Assembly (NCBI RefSeq): GCF_000718025.1
Contig: NZ_JODS01000023.1
Location: 55,356-119,355, forward strand
Direction: 5' to 3'
Origin: Kitasatospora purpeofusca
GTDB taxonomy: Bacteria; Actinomycetota; Actinomycetes; Streptomycetales; Streptomycetaceae
DNA: 64,000 nucleotides
Position 1 is the first letter of the stretch. Each line of letters opens with the position of its first letter. The notes under the pieces were generated by a model. It did no database searches and was not told the DNA's origin. It saw nothing but the letters and a program-made list of their open reading frames with translations. The position numbers and the translations under genes are program-made. Below, in pieces: positions 15,741 to 25,500 of the stretch.

Positions 15741-15801
15741 AAACTAAGCACCGGCTCCTGCGTATTCCTCCCACCCCGGAGATCTTCACCGCGGATCCTT
15801 G

Positions 15802-15818
15802 TTGCACAATAGTTGCAG
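15802..15818. promoter_or_regulatory. Nur-like box 2 (tsaD-proximal)
   Basis: TTGCAC-N5-TTGCAG, the same arrangement as box 1 and 78 bp from it. It lies about 32-48 bp upstream of tsaD, so it could control tsaD as well as sodF. Confidence 0.55.
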
Positions 15819-15849
15819 GTAGTAGACGCAAGCAATAAGGGTGGACACT

Positions 15850-16932
15850 GTGGCCGGATCGCCGGTGGTGCTGGGCATCGAGTCGTCCTGCGACGAGACC
15901 GGCGCGGGGCTGGTGCGCGACGGCGTGCTGCTCGGCCAGGCGGTGGCGTCCTCGATGGACGAGCACGCCCGCTACGGCGGCGTGGTCCCCGAGATCGCCG
16001 CCCGCGCGCACCTCCAGGCGATGGCGCCGGTGGTCGACGAGGCCCTGCGGCGGGCCGGGCTCACCCTGGCCGACATCGGCGCGGTGGCGGTGACGACCGG
16101 TCCGGGCCTGGCCGGGGCGCTGCAGATCGGGGTGGCGGCCGCCAAGGCGTACTCCTTCTCGCTCGGCGTCCCGCTGTACGGGGTGCACCACCTCGCCGGG
16201 CACGTGGCCGCCGCGACGCTCGACGGCGGTCCGCTGCCGGACCCGTGCATCGTGCTCATCGTCTCCGGCGGGCACACCTCGCTGCTGCTGGTGCGCGACC
16301 TGGCCCGCGACCCCGTCGTCCACCTCGGGGACACCCTGGACGACGCGGCCGGCGAGTGCTTCGACAAGGTCGCCCGGATCCTGCACCTGCCCTACCCGGG
16401 CGGTCCGGCGATCGACCGGGCGGCCCGGGACGGCGACCGGCGCGCGGTGCGCCTCCCGCGCCCCCTGAGCGGACCGAACGACCCGCCCTACGCCTTCTCC
16501 TTCTCCGGCCTGAAGACCGCCGCCGCCCGCTGGGTGGAGGGACAGCGGGCCGCCGGCACCGAGCCGAACGTCCCGGACGCGGCCGCCGCACTCCAGGAGG
16601 CGATCGCCGACGTACTGACCCGCAAGGCCGTCAGGGCCTGCCTGGACCACGGGATCGGCACGCTGGTGGTGGTCGGCGGGGTGGCCGCCAACTCGCGGGT
16701 GCGGGAGCTGGCCGAGCGGCGCTGCGCCTCGGCCGGGATCGCGCTGCGGGTGCCGCCGCTGCGGCTGTGCACCGACAACGGGGCGATGGTCGCGGCCGTC
16801 GGCGACCTGCTGGTCCGGGCCGGCGCCGAGCCGGCGCCGGCGGACCTCTCGGTCGACCCCTCGGCCCCGCTGGAGGCCGCGGCGCTCACCCCGCGGGCCG
16901 CCGCCGCACGCCCTGCCGCACCGGCCGCCTGA
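15850..16932 (+). CDS. tsaD: TsaD/Kae1-family tRNA threonylcarbamoyladenosine transferase
   Basis: 360 residues. The ASKHA-fold start VLGIESSCDETG, the metal motif HHLAGHVAA (HxxxH), VSGGHTSLLLV, the FSFSGLKTA region and GGVAANSRVRELAERR cover the whole TsaD core. Known function: transfer of threonylcarbamoyl to A37 of ANN-decoding tRNAs, with TsaB and TsaE. In Streptomyces the canonical gene sits with tsaB, tsaE and rimI; here it stands alone, divergent from sodF, so it may be a second copy. I chose GTG 15850 because AAGGGTGG lies 5 nt upstream; GTG 15841 in the same frame is the alternative. The C-terminal tail is Ala/Pro-rich and not conserved. Confidence 0.88.
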   Translation: MAGSPVVLGIESSCDETGAGLVRDGVLLGQAVASSMDEHARYGGVVPEIAARAHLQAMAPVVDEALRRAGLTLADIGAVAVTTGPGLAGALQIGVAAAKAYSFSLGVPLYGVHHLAGHVAAATLDGGPLPDPCIVLIVSGGHTSLLLVRDLARDPVVHLGDTLDDAAGECFDKVARILHLPYPGGPAIDRAARDGDRRAVRLPRPLSGPNDPPYAFSFSGLKTAAARWVEGQRAAGTEPNVPDAAAALQEAIADVLTRKAVRACLDHGIGTLVVVGGVAANSRVRELAERRCASAGIALRVPPLRLCTDNGAMVAAVGDLLVRAGAEPAPADLSVDPSAPLEAAALTPRAAAARPAAPAA

Positions 16933-17030
16933 GCCCTACCAGGACAAATGCCCCACCACGGGGCCCCCTGACAACGTTTCGGTTGCGGCGAACGATTATT
17001 CGACGCCCGGGCCTTCCCGGCGGCTGGCGG

Positions 17031-17055
17031 TGTGTGCCATTTTACATGTCACACA
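17031..17055. promoter_or_regulatory. Inverted repeat upstream of the collagenase gene
   Basis: TGTGTG (17031-17036) and CACACA (17050-17055) flank a 13-nt AT-rich centre, 57 bp before the start. This is the only AT-rich spot in the 16933-17111 gap and is a candidate operator or promoter element; no factor can be named. Confidence 0.35.
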
Positions 17056-17111
17056 TCGAGTGGCCGCGCCCCCCAAATCGCGGCCCCGAACGGCCCCGGA
17101 GGCCCCCACAG

Positions 17112-19442
17112 ATGCGTCCCTCCCGGATAAACACGGCCAACGCGCGCAAGCTCCCTGCGCTCGGCGCGGCCTTCTTCATCGCCCTCGGACTGTTGGCCCC
17201 GCAGGCCTCCCAGGCCGCCCCGGCCGGCGCCGCCACCCCGACCGGCACCAAGGCCGCGACCTCCACCCCGCGGTCGATCCCGGTCCCCAAGTCGCCCGAT
17301 GCCAAGAGCACCAGCGCCTACAAGATCTCCGCCCAGGACAGCACCACGGCGCACACCCCGCCGGCCGCTCCGGTCACCGCTCCGGTCAAGGCCGCCAAGG
17401 GCTTCTCGGCCGCCGCCGCGGACCCCTGTCCCGACCTGTCCGGGGTGCTCAACGCCTCGGGCAGCGCCCTGGTCCAGCAGCTCAAGGCCCTGCCGCGGGT
17501 CGAGTGCACCTGGCCGCTGTTCAACATCGACGTCAACGCCTCGGGCTCCGCCTTCCGCGAGGCCAACATGGTGACCGTCGCCAACGCGCTGCGCGACGCC
17601 GCCCCGGCCTACCCGGGCGACAACAGCACGGCCGTCGGCCAGCTGGTGCTCTTCCTGCGGGCGGGCTACTACCTGCACGAGACCAACCCGAACGCCATCG
17701 GCAGCTACGGCCCGACGCTGGCCGCCGCCACCCGCGGCGGGCTGGACGCGTTCTTCGCCAACAACCACAGCAAGGACGCCACCGCCGCCAACGGCGACCT
17801 CATGGTCGAGGTCGTCAAGGTGATCGGCCAGACCGACACCCTCGGCCGCTACGCCGGCTACTTCAAGTGGCTGCTCGACAACTACACCGGCACCTGGCCC
17901 GAGCGGATGACGGCCACCGTCGCCGAGTTCGACTGGGTCCTCAAGGACGGCTTCGCGGCCGCCAACGACAGCAAGGGCTGGAAGGCCGCCCTCAAGGCCG
18001 ACCCCAGCATCCTGAACTCCTGGTCCGGCTTCATCACCCGCAACGACTCGCTGCTGAACCGCTTCGACATCGTCAGCAACATCGGCCGCTACCTCGGTTA
18101 CGCGCTGGACGTGCCGGAGCTGAAGACCCAGCTGCGACCGATCATGAAGGACCTGATCAACCGCTACCCGAACGTCGGCCCGACCGCCCCGATCACCATG
18201 AACCTGGGCTGGGCGACGCGCAAGTTCGACAAGGGCCACTGCGCGGACTTCGGCATCTGCGACCTGAACACCCGCCTCATGCCGGTCATCCTGCCGATCC
18301 AGAAGGTCTGCAACGACGGCCTGAAGATCAAGGCCCAGGACATGTCCCCGGGTCAGCTTGCGACCACCTGCACCAGCCTGATCAACCAGGATGCCTACTT
18401 CCACAAGATCATCGGTGACAAGGGCGCCATCCCCGGCGATGTGAACACCAACCTCGAGGTCGTCGCCTTCGACGACTACGACCAGTACTCGCTGTACGCC
18501 TGGGCCTTCTACGACATCGACGTCGACAACGGCGGCATGTACGAGGAGGGCAACCCGGCGGTGGCCGGCAACCAGGCCCGCTTCATCGCCCACGAGGCGT
18601 CCTGGATCCGCCCGGAGTTCCAGATCTGGAACCTCAACCACGAGTACACCCACTACCTCGACGGCCGCTACAACATGTACGGCGACTTCGAGGCCGGCAT
18701 CGTGACCCCGACCATCTGGTGGGTCGAGGGCATCGCCGAGAACATCTCCTACGGTTACCGCAACGTGCGCAACGCCGACGCGATCGCCGAGGCCGCCAAG
18801 AAGACCTACAAGCTCAGCGAGCTCTTCGACACCGTCTACGACCAGACCGCCGACGCCGACGTCAACTCCAACCGGGTCTACCGCTGGGGCTGGCTGGCCA
18901 CCCGCTACATGCTGCAGCAGCACCGCTCCGACATGGACGCCGTGCTCGCCAAGTACCGCACGGGTGACTGGAACGGCGCCCGCACCATCCTGAAGACCAC
19001 CATCGGCACCCGCTACGACGCCGACTTCAGCAACTGGCTCGGCGCCTGCGCCACCAACGACTGCGGCCCGCTCCCGGAGGCCCCGACCGGCCCGGTCACC
19101 CCGACCACCCCGGTCTGCACCATCCCGGACACCCGCCAGTTCGACAACAACTGCCGCCGGGACAACCTGGCCGCCGCCACCGGCAACTACAGCTACCACT
19201 TCCTGAACCTGCCGGCCGGCGTCAAGACGCTGACCATCACCAGCAGCGGCGGCACCGGCAACGCCGACCTGTACTACGGCGGCTCCAACTGGGCCACCAC
19301 CAGCAACTTCCTCGCCAAGTCCACCAACGCCGGCAACGGCGAGACGCTGACGATCACCAACCCGCCGGCCGGCTGGGTCTACTTCAGCCTCGCCGCCCAG
19401 CAGGGCTTCGCGGGCACCACCCTCTCCGTGCAGTACCAGTAG
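17112..19442 (+). CDS. Secreted M9-family microbial collagenase
   Basis: 776 residues. Signal peptide: basic MRPSR start, hydrophobic LPALGAAFFIALGLL, predicted cleavage after ASQAA. The M9 N-terminal activator region (CPDLSGVLNASGSALVQQL) is followed by the M9 peptidase domain with zinc motif HEYTH at 510-514 and downstream glutamate in WWVEGIAENISYG. The C-terminal part after a Pro/Thr linker is a PPC (pre-peptidase C-terminal) domain (YSYHFLNLPAGVKTLTITSSG), used for substrate binding. The predicted product is an extracellular collagen-degrading zinc protease. GGAGG precedes the ATG by about 10 nt. It is monocistronic, with a terminator hairpin 29 nt after the stop. Confidence 0.93.
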   Translation: MRPSRINTANARKLPALGAAFFIALGLLAPQASQAAPAGAATPTGTKAATSTPRSIPVPKSPDAKSTSAYKISAQDSTTAHTPPAAPVTAPVKAAKGFSAAAADPCPDLSGVLNASGSALVQQLKALPRVECTWPLFNIDVNASGSAFREANMVTVANALRDAAPAYPGDNSTAVGQLVLFLRAGYYLHETNPNAIGSYGPTLAAATRGGLDAFFANNHSKDATAANGDLMVEVVKVIGQTDTLGRYAGYFKWLLDNYTGTWPERMTATVAEFDWVLKDGFAAANDSKGWKAALKADPSILNSWSGFITRNDSLLNRFDIVSNIGRYLGYALDVPELKTQLRPIMKDLINRYPNVGPTAPITMNLGWATRKFDKGHCADFGICDLNTRLMPVILPIQKVCNDGLKIKAQDMSPGQLATTCTSLINQDAYFHKIIGDKGAIPGDVNTNLEVVAFDDYDQYSLYAWAFYDIDVDNGGMYEEGNPAVAGNQARFIAHEASWIRPEFQIWNLNHEYTHYLDGRYNMYGDFEAGIVTPTIWWVEGIAENISYGYRNVRNADAIAEAAKKTYKLSELFDTVYDQTADADVNSNRVYRWGWLATRYMLQQHRSDMDAVLAKYRTGDWNGARTILKTTIGTRYDADFSNWLGACATNDCGPLPEAPTGPVTPTTPVCTIPDTRQFDNNCRRDNLAAATGNYSYHFLNLPAGVKTLTITSSGGTGNADLYYGGSNWATTSNFLAKSTNAGNGETLTITNPPAGWVYFSLAAQQGFAGTTLSVQYQ

Positions 19443-19471
19443 CAGCACCCCCGGGCATCAGCACTGCCCCA

Positions 19472-19501
19472 GGAGGCCTCGTCACGTGTGACGGGGCCTC
19501 C
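19472..19501 (+). terminator. Terminator after the collagenase gene
   Basis: GGAGGCCTCGTCAC (19472-19485) pairs with GTGACGGGGCCTCC (19488-19501), 14 bp with one G-U pair. It also lies just beyond the 3' end of the converging TIR gene. Confidence 0.7.
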
Positions 19502-19549
19502 GTCGTGCGCCCCGCTCCCCGCCGACCGTGGCCGAGGAACCGGCGGGGA

Positions 19550-22500
19550 TCAGAGCAGGGCCTCCGGGGGGAGGCGGTGGACGCCGGGGAGGTGGGAGTC
19601 GAGTTCGCCCGGTTCGAAGCGGCACATGCCGACGGCGTGCCAGAACTCGCCGGCGACGTCGCCCTCGCACTTGTAGGCGCCGGAGGGCAGCAGGGCGGCC
19701 CAGCCGTCGGGGGTGCCGAGCAGGGTGGCGAGCGCGGTGGGGCGGCCCTCCGCGGGGATGCGCCAGAGCCGGATCGTGCCGTCCTCGCCGCCGCTGGCCA
19801 GCAGGGAGCCGTCCGGGCTGAACGTGACGGCCAGGATCCGGCCGGTGTGGCCGCGCAGCCCCGCCACCTCGGTGCCGGCGAGCGGGTCCCAGAGCCGGAC
19901 CACCCGGTCGTCCCCGGCGGTGGCGAGCAGCGGGCGGCTCGGGTGCGCGGCGGCGGTCCACAGCCGACCGACGTGGCCGGTCAGCCGGTGCCGGACGGCC
20001 CGGTCCACCCAGATCACCGCGGTGCCGTCCCAGGAGGCGCTGGCCAGCCAGGTGCTGTCGGCGGCCGGCGAGACGGCGTACACCCGGTCGGTGTGGCCGT
20101 CGAGTTCGGCCACCACCCGCCCGGCATCGATGTCGGAGATCCGCACCCGGCTGTCGTCGCAGCCGGTCAGCAGCTGCCGCCCGTCCGGGCTGAACGCGAT
20201 CGAGCGGACCCGGCCCCGGTGCTCGCGGAGCGTGTTGAGGTGGGCGCCGGTGCGCCGGTACCAGATCCGGACGGTGTCGTCGTCGTTGGCGGTGGCCACC
20301 AGGACGCCGTCGGCGCTGAACGCCTCCGCCCAGACGTGCTCGGTCTCGACGTCCATCTCGCGCAGGTACTCGCCGGTGCGGGCGTTCCACAGGCACAGGT
20401 CGCCGTCGTTGGTGGCGGTGGCCAGCACCGCCTCCTCCGGGCTGAACACGGCCGAGACCAGCCGGCTGCTGCGGCCCGAGAGCTCGCGCAGCCGGCGGCC
20501 GGTGGACGGCTCCCACAGCCGGACCCGGCCGTCGTTGCCGCCGGCCGCCAGCAGGGTGCCGTCGCCGCTGAAGGTGAGCGAGCCGATCCGCCGGCCGTGG
20601 CCGCGCAGCAGCTGGCGGCTGCGGCCCGAGGACGGGTCCCAGAGCCGGACCCGGCCGTCGTTGGCGCCGGTGACCAGCAGCGGGTCGCTCTCCGCGCCGC
20701 CCCGGCCGGAACCGGGCCGGAACCGGCAGGCCCAGACCGAGCCCCGGTGCTCGGGCGGCTGCCGGCGCAGCGGCGTCACCTCCCGGGCGCCGCCGGTGCC
20801 GTCGGCGGGGCCGACCCGCCAGACCCGGACGCCGCCGTCGCTGTCACTGGCCGCGAACCGGGTGCCGGCCTCGTCGAAGGTGACCTGGTAGATCTTGCCG
20901 GTGGAGTCCTCCGGGCGGCCGACCGCGGTGCCGTCGAGCGGGTTCCAGAGCCGGATCTGGCCCTCGGTGTCGCCACTGGCGAGCAGGTCGCCCTCGGGGT
21001 GGAAGGCGAGGGTGTAGATCCGTCCGGCGTGGCCGGGCATGCTGTGGCGCAGCCGGCGGGAGGCGACCTCCCAGATCCGCACGGTGCCGCCGGTGCCGTC
21101 GTCGGGGCCGCCGTCGGCGGTGGCCACCAGGGTGCCGTCCGGGCTGAACGCGGAGCGGTAGAGGGTGCCGCGGTGGCCGGGGAGTTCGGCGAGCCGGCGG
21201 CCGTTCGCGGTGGACCACAGCCGGCCGCCGCCGCGCTGGTCACCGGTGACCAGCAGGGCGCCGTCGGGGCTGAACACGGCCGTGTAGACGGGCGCGGCGT
21301 GGCCGGGCAGGCGGTGCCGGGGCTCGCCGGTGACGGTGTCCCAGAGGGTGACCACGCCGTTGAGGTCGCCGGTGGCGACCAGCCGTCCGTCCCGGGCGAG
21401 CGAGAGCGGCCAGACGCCGCCGGGGTGCACGTCGAGGCGGTGGCGGCACTCGCCGGAGACCGGGTCCCAGAGCCGGACGGTGCCGTCGGCGCTGCCGGTC
21501 GCGAGCACGTCGTCGGCGAACTTGACCGAGTAGACCCGCCCGATGTGGTCCTTGAGGGTGCGCAGGGCGATGCCGGTGACGGCGTCGCAGATCAGCACGC
21601 TGCCGTCCTCGGAGCCGACGGCGAGCAGATGGCCGTCGCGGCTGAAGGCGACCGGTTCGGGCAGCCGGGTGGAGCGCACGTCGAAGCCGTAGGGGACGCC
21701 GACCTCGGAGGGACTGAACCCGGCCTCGACCGGCAGCCCGGGGGCGATCGCGGCGGCGCGCAGCTCGGGGGCGGCGAGCACCTCCTCGTCGGTGACGGCG
21801 GAGATCAGCGCGGACCGCTGCCAGTGGCTGCCGCGCAGCCGGGCGCCGCGCAGGTCGGTGCGGACCAGCCGGGCGCCGCGCAGATCGGCGAAGCGCAGGT
21901 CCGCGCCGGTGAGGTCGGCGGAATCGAGGCGGGCGCCGGCCAGCCGGGCGCCGCGCAGGTCCGCGCCCGAGAGGTTGGCGCCGAGCAGCCGGGCGCCGCG
22001 CAGGTCCGCGCCGAACAGGTCGACGCCGGACAGGTCGCGGTGCGACAGGTCCTCGCCGGCCAGGGTGGCACCGCGCAGGTCGGTGTGGGCGGGGACGCGC
22101 AGCCGGTCGAGCACCTTGACGGCGTTGAGCCGGGCCGCCTCGGTGGCGGTCTCGGGGGCGTCCAGGACGGAGCGGGCCCACTGCTGGCAGGCCTGGTGGT
22201 CGGCCAGGTCGCAGAGGAACTCGACGGCGAGCCGGCTGAGCGGGCCGCGGGCGAGCAGGGTGGTGTCCGCGCGGGCCAGCGCCTCGGCGGCGGCGCGGGC
22301 GACCAGCCACTCCCCCACCGAGCCGTGGATGAAGTGGAACATGCCCTCGTCGGAGCGGACCAGCAGGCTGCCGGAGCCGACGGCGTGGGCGACCTGCGGG
22401 GTGGGCATCCGGTTCTCGGCGAGGCCGTTGAGCACATTGGCGATGTCGACGATCTCGTCCAGCGGGATGGAGCTGCGCCCGCTTTCCCACAGCCGCAGGG

Positions 22501-25500
22501 CGAGCAGGGTGACGGCCTGCCAGAGCTGGTCGAGCCCGAGTCCGGGCGCGGCGCCGGGGCCGCCGTGGCCGCGGCGCTCCTCGAACCGCAGCCAGGAGGT
22601 GAACACCTCCTCGTACAGGCCGGCGGCGCTGAGTGCCCGCCCGGCGCCGGCGACGGCGCGCAGCCGGTCGTGGTCGAGGTCGGCGACGAAGCTCAGCAGC
22701 CGGGGGTTGCGGCACAGCGCGAGCAGGTCGGGGACGGCCTCCAGCAGCCGCATCCGGCGGCTCGCGGTCTCCTCGTCGCCGTAGCGGTTGCCGAGGTAGC
22801 CGCGGATCTGGTGCGGGGTGAAGTCCTGGACGGCGATCAGCCGGCGCTGCGGGAGCAGGCCGACCCGCTCGCCGAGGGCGGTGAGCACCTGCTCGTGGGA
22901 GCTGAAGTGCTGGGTGCGGCTGGTGACGACGATCTTGGCGTTGTCCACGGCCGCGTCCAGCAGCACCTGGAGGTGGTCGGCGGCGCGTTCGTAGCTGACC
23001 CGGTTGACCAGCTCGTCGAAGCCGTCGAACAGCAGCACCACCCGCCCCTGCCGGAGCATGTAGCGGAAGGCCCGCAGGTCGAGGGTGTCGATGCCGTGCT
23101 CGGTGAGGTGGGCGGCGACCAGGCCGTCCAGCGAGTGCGCCTTGTCGAGCGCGCTGAGTTCGATGAACAGGGGTGCCAGGTGCGGGAGTTCGGCGGGCAG
23201 CCGGCGGGCCAGCTCGCGCAGGGCGAAGGTCTTGCCGCGGCCGAAGTCGCCGAGCAGCAGCACGAAGCGGCCGTGGTCGGAGTCCAGCAGCCGCAGCAGT
23301 TCGTCGACCAGGCCCTCGCGCTCGTCGGCGTCGGGGCGTTCGGCGTCGCGGTAGCGCTGGGCGAGGTAGAGGTCGGGGTGGTACTGGCTGTCGGTGGAGA
23401 GCCGTTCGGTCTGGGCGCCGACGTAGCCGCGCAGGTCCAGCAGGCCCTGGAACTCCAGGAAGCTGCGCAGCCGCACGCCGCGGCGGCGGGCCCGGTCGCG
23501 CAGGTCGCGGGAGGGCGGCGGGCCGTCGTGGACGAGTTCCGCGTCGAGCCCGGCGCCGTCGCCGTGCACGGCGTCGACGAACTGCTCGACCTCCTGCTCG
23601 GTGGGGGTGCCGACGCAGGCGGCCACCCGCTGCTGGCGGACCAGCCCGGACTCGGCCCAGGTGACGAAGAGCTGGGTCGTGGTACCGGCCACCGGGCGGA
23701 TCTGGGCGCCGGGGTGGCGGGTGCGGCAGACCTCGGCGACCCGGGCCAGCAGGGCCTCCTGGGGGGAGGCGAGGGCGCGGGTCTCGTGGTCGGTGTCGGC
23801 GGGTGCCCGGGACTCCTCCAGTTGCGGGGGTCCGGAGCGGGGGGTCGGCGCGGGGACGGGGAAGGCGCGCTCGGCGCGGCGCCAGGCGACGGTGAGGCGG
23901 TGGGGGGTGGTGGGGCCCGCGGTGGCCCCGGGGGTGGGGCTGCCCGGTGCGGAGGCGGGCCAGCGGGTGAGGCCGTCGCGGGTGAGCCGCAGCAGTTGGT
24001 GGGCGCCGGGGGCGGTGGCGCCGAGCACGGGCAGTTCGCCGGCCGTGGTGGTGAGCAGGTGCGGGGGGAGCGGGCGCGCGGCGGGGCCGCGGCCGGGGCC
24101 GCCGGAGTCGGTGGCGGCGTCGGTGGCGGGGCCGTGCAGCAGCAGGTGGAGGCGGGGGGCGGTGAGCCGGGTGAAGCGGTCGGCGTCGCGCAGCGGTCCG
24201 ACGCCTCCGGCGGGCCCCGGCCCGGCCTGTCCGGCGGCGACCGGGTGCCTGACCGCGCCGATCCGCAGCCACCCGTCGTTCTCGTAGGGGCGCAGCGCCT
24301 GGGCGAACCAGGCCGCCTGCTCGGGCCCGAGCCAGCCGTAGCGGTCCTCGGGCCGGTGGGTCCAGGCCATCGAGGAGTTGAGCCCGGCGACGACGGTGCC
24401 GAGTTCGGGCACCGGGAAGAGCGTCCAGGGCTGGGCGCTGTCGAAGACCACGTCCAGGCCCTGGTAGAACTCCTGGAACAGCCGGGAGTAGTGCCGCCAC
24501 TTGGGCCAGTACGGTGCGGCGGGCCGCAGTTCGTCGGCCTCGCAGGTGGCGAAGTAGGCGCGGGAGGCGGCCTGGCTGACGTCCAGGCCGCCGGGCAGGA
24601 CGGCCACCCGGTGCGGTTCGAGCCCGAGCAGGGAGCGGATCCCGGTCAGGAAGGTCAGCGCCTGCTCGCACTCGCGGGGGCTGCCGGTGGCGGTGAGGTC
24701 GCCGGTGACGACGACGAGTTCGGGCGCGGGGGCTCCGGCGTCGGCGAGTTCGACGAGGTCGCCCCAGAGGGCCGACTGGAGGTCCACCGGGTCGGCGCCC
24801 CGGCCGAAGGCGGGGCCGGCCAGGTGGAGGACGGAGACCTCCTCGCGTCCGGCGGCGCGGCCGGCGGCCTGCGGGTACTCGGGCCGGGCGGAGGGGCGGC
24901 GGCGCCCGGCCCGGCCGGTGTCGCTGCCCGGGCGGGGGGCGGGGACGAGGTCCTGGGCGGTGCCGGTGCCGGTGCCACTGCCGCTGCCCGTGCCTGTGCC
25001 TGTGCCTGTGCCCGTGCCTGCCGCCGGGCCGTTCCCGTTGCCCGGGTAGCCGGGGGACAGTTCGGGGCGGGCCCGGCCGTCCATCGCCTGCGCGACCCGG
25101 GTGAGCAGCAGCCCCCGGGCGCGGTCGGGCTCGGTGACGCCGACCAGGTCGATGTAGGTGAGGGTGGCGAGCAGGCCGTCCACCGGGATGTCCTCGATCC
25201 GGACCGTCACCAGTCGCCGCTCCGGGTCGTCCGGGTCGGCGCGCAGCGCGGCCTGCCACTCCATCCGGCCGTAGCGGGAGCGCTCGTAGTTGCGCGAGAG
25301 CAGCGCGATCACCGCGGCGGACTCGGTGATGCCCCGGTCCATGAAGTCGACGAAGTTGGTCCCGGGCACGAAGTCCCAGGCCTGGAGGAAGGCCCGGTAG
25401 CCCGCCTCCTCCAGGGTCCAGGCGATCCAGGCCGCCCAGCGCTCGTCGGCCGGAGAGTAGCTGATGAAGAAGTCGATCGGCCCGGGGCCACCCGGGATCG

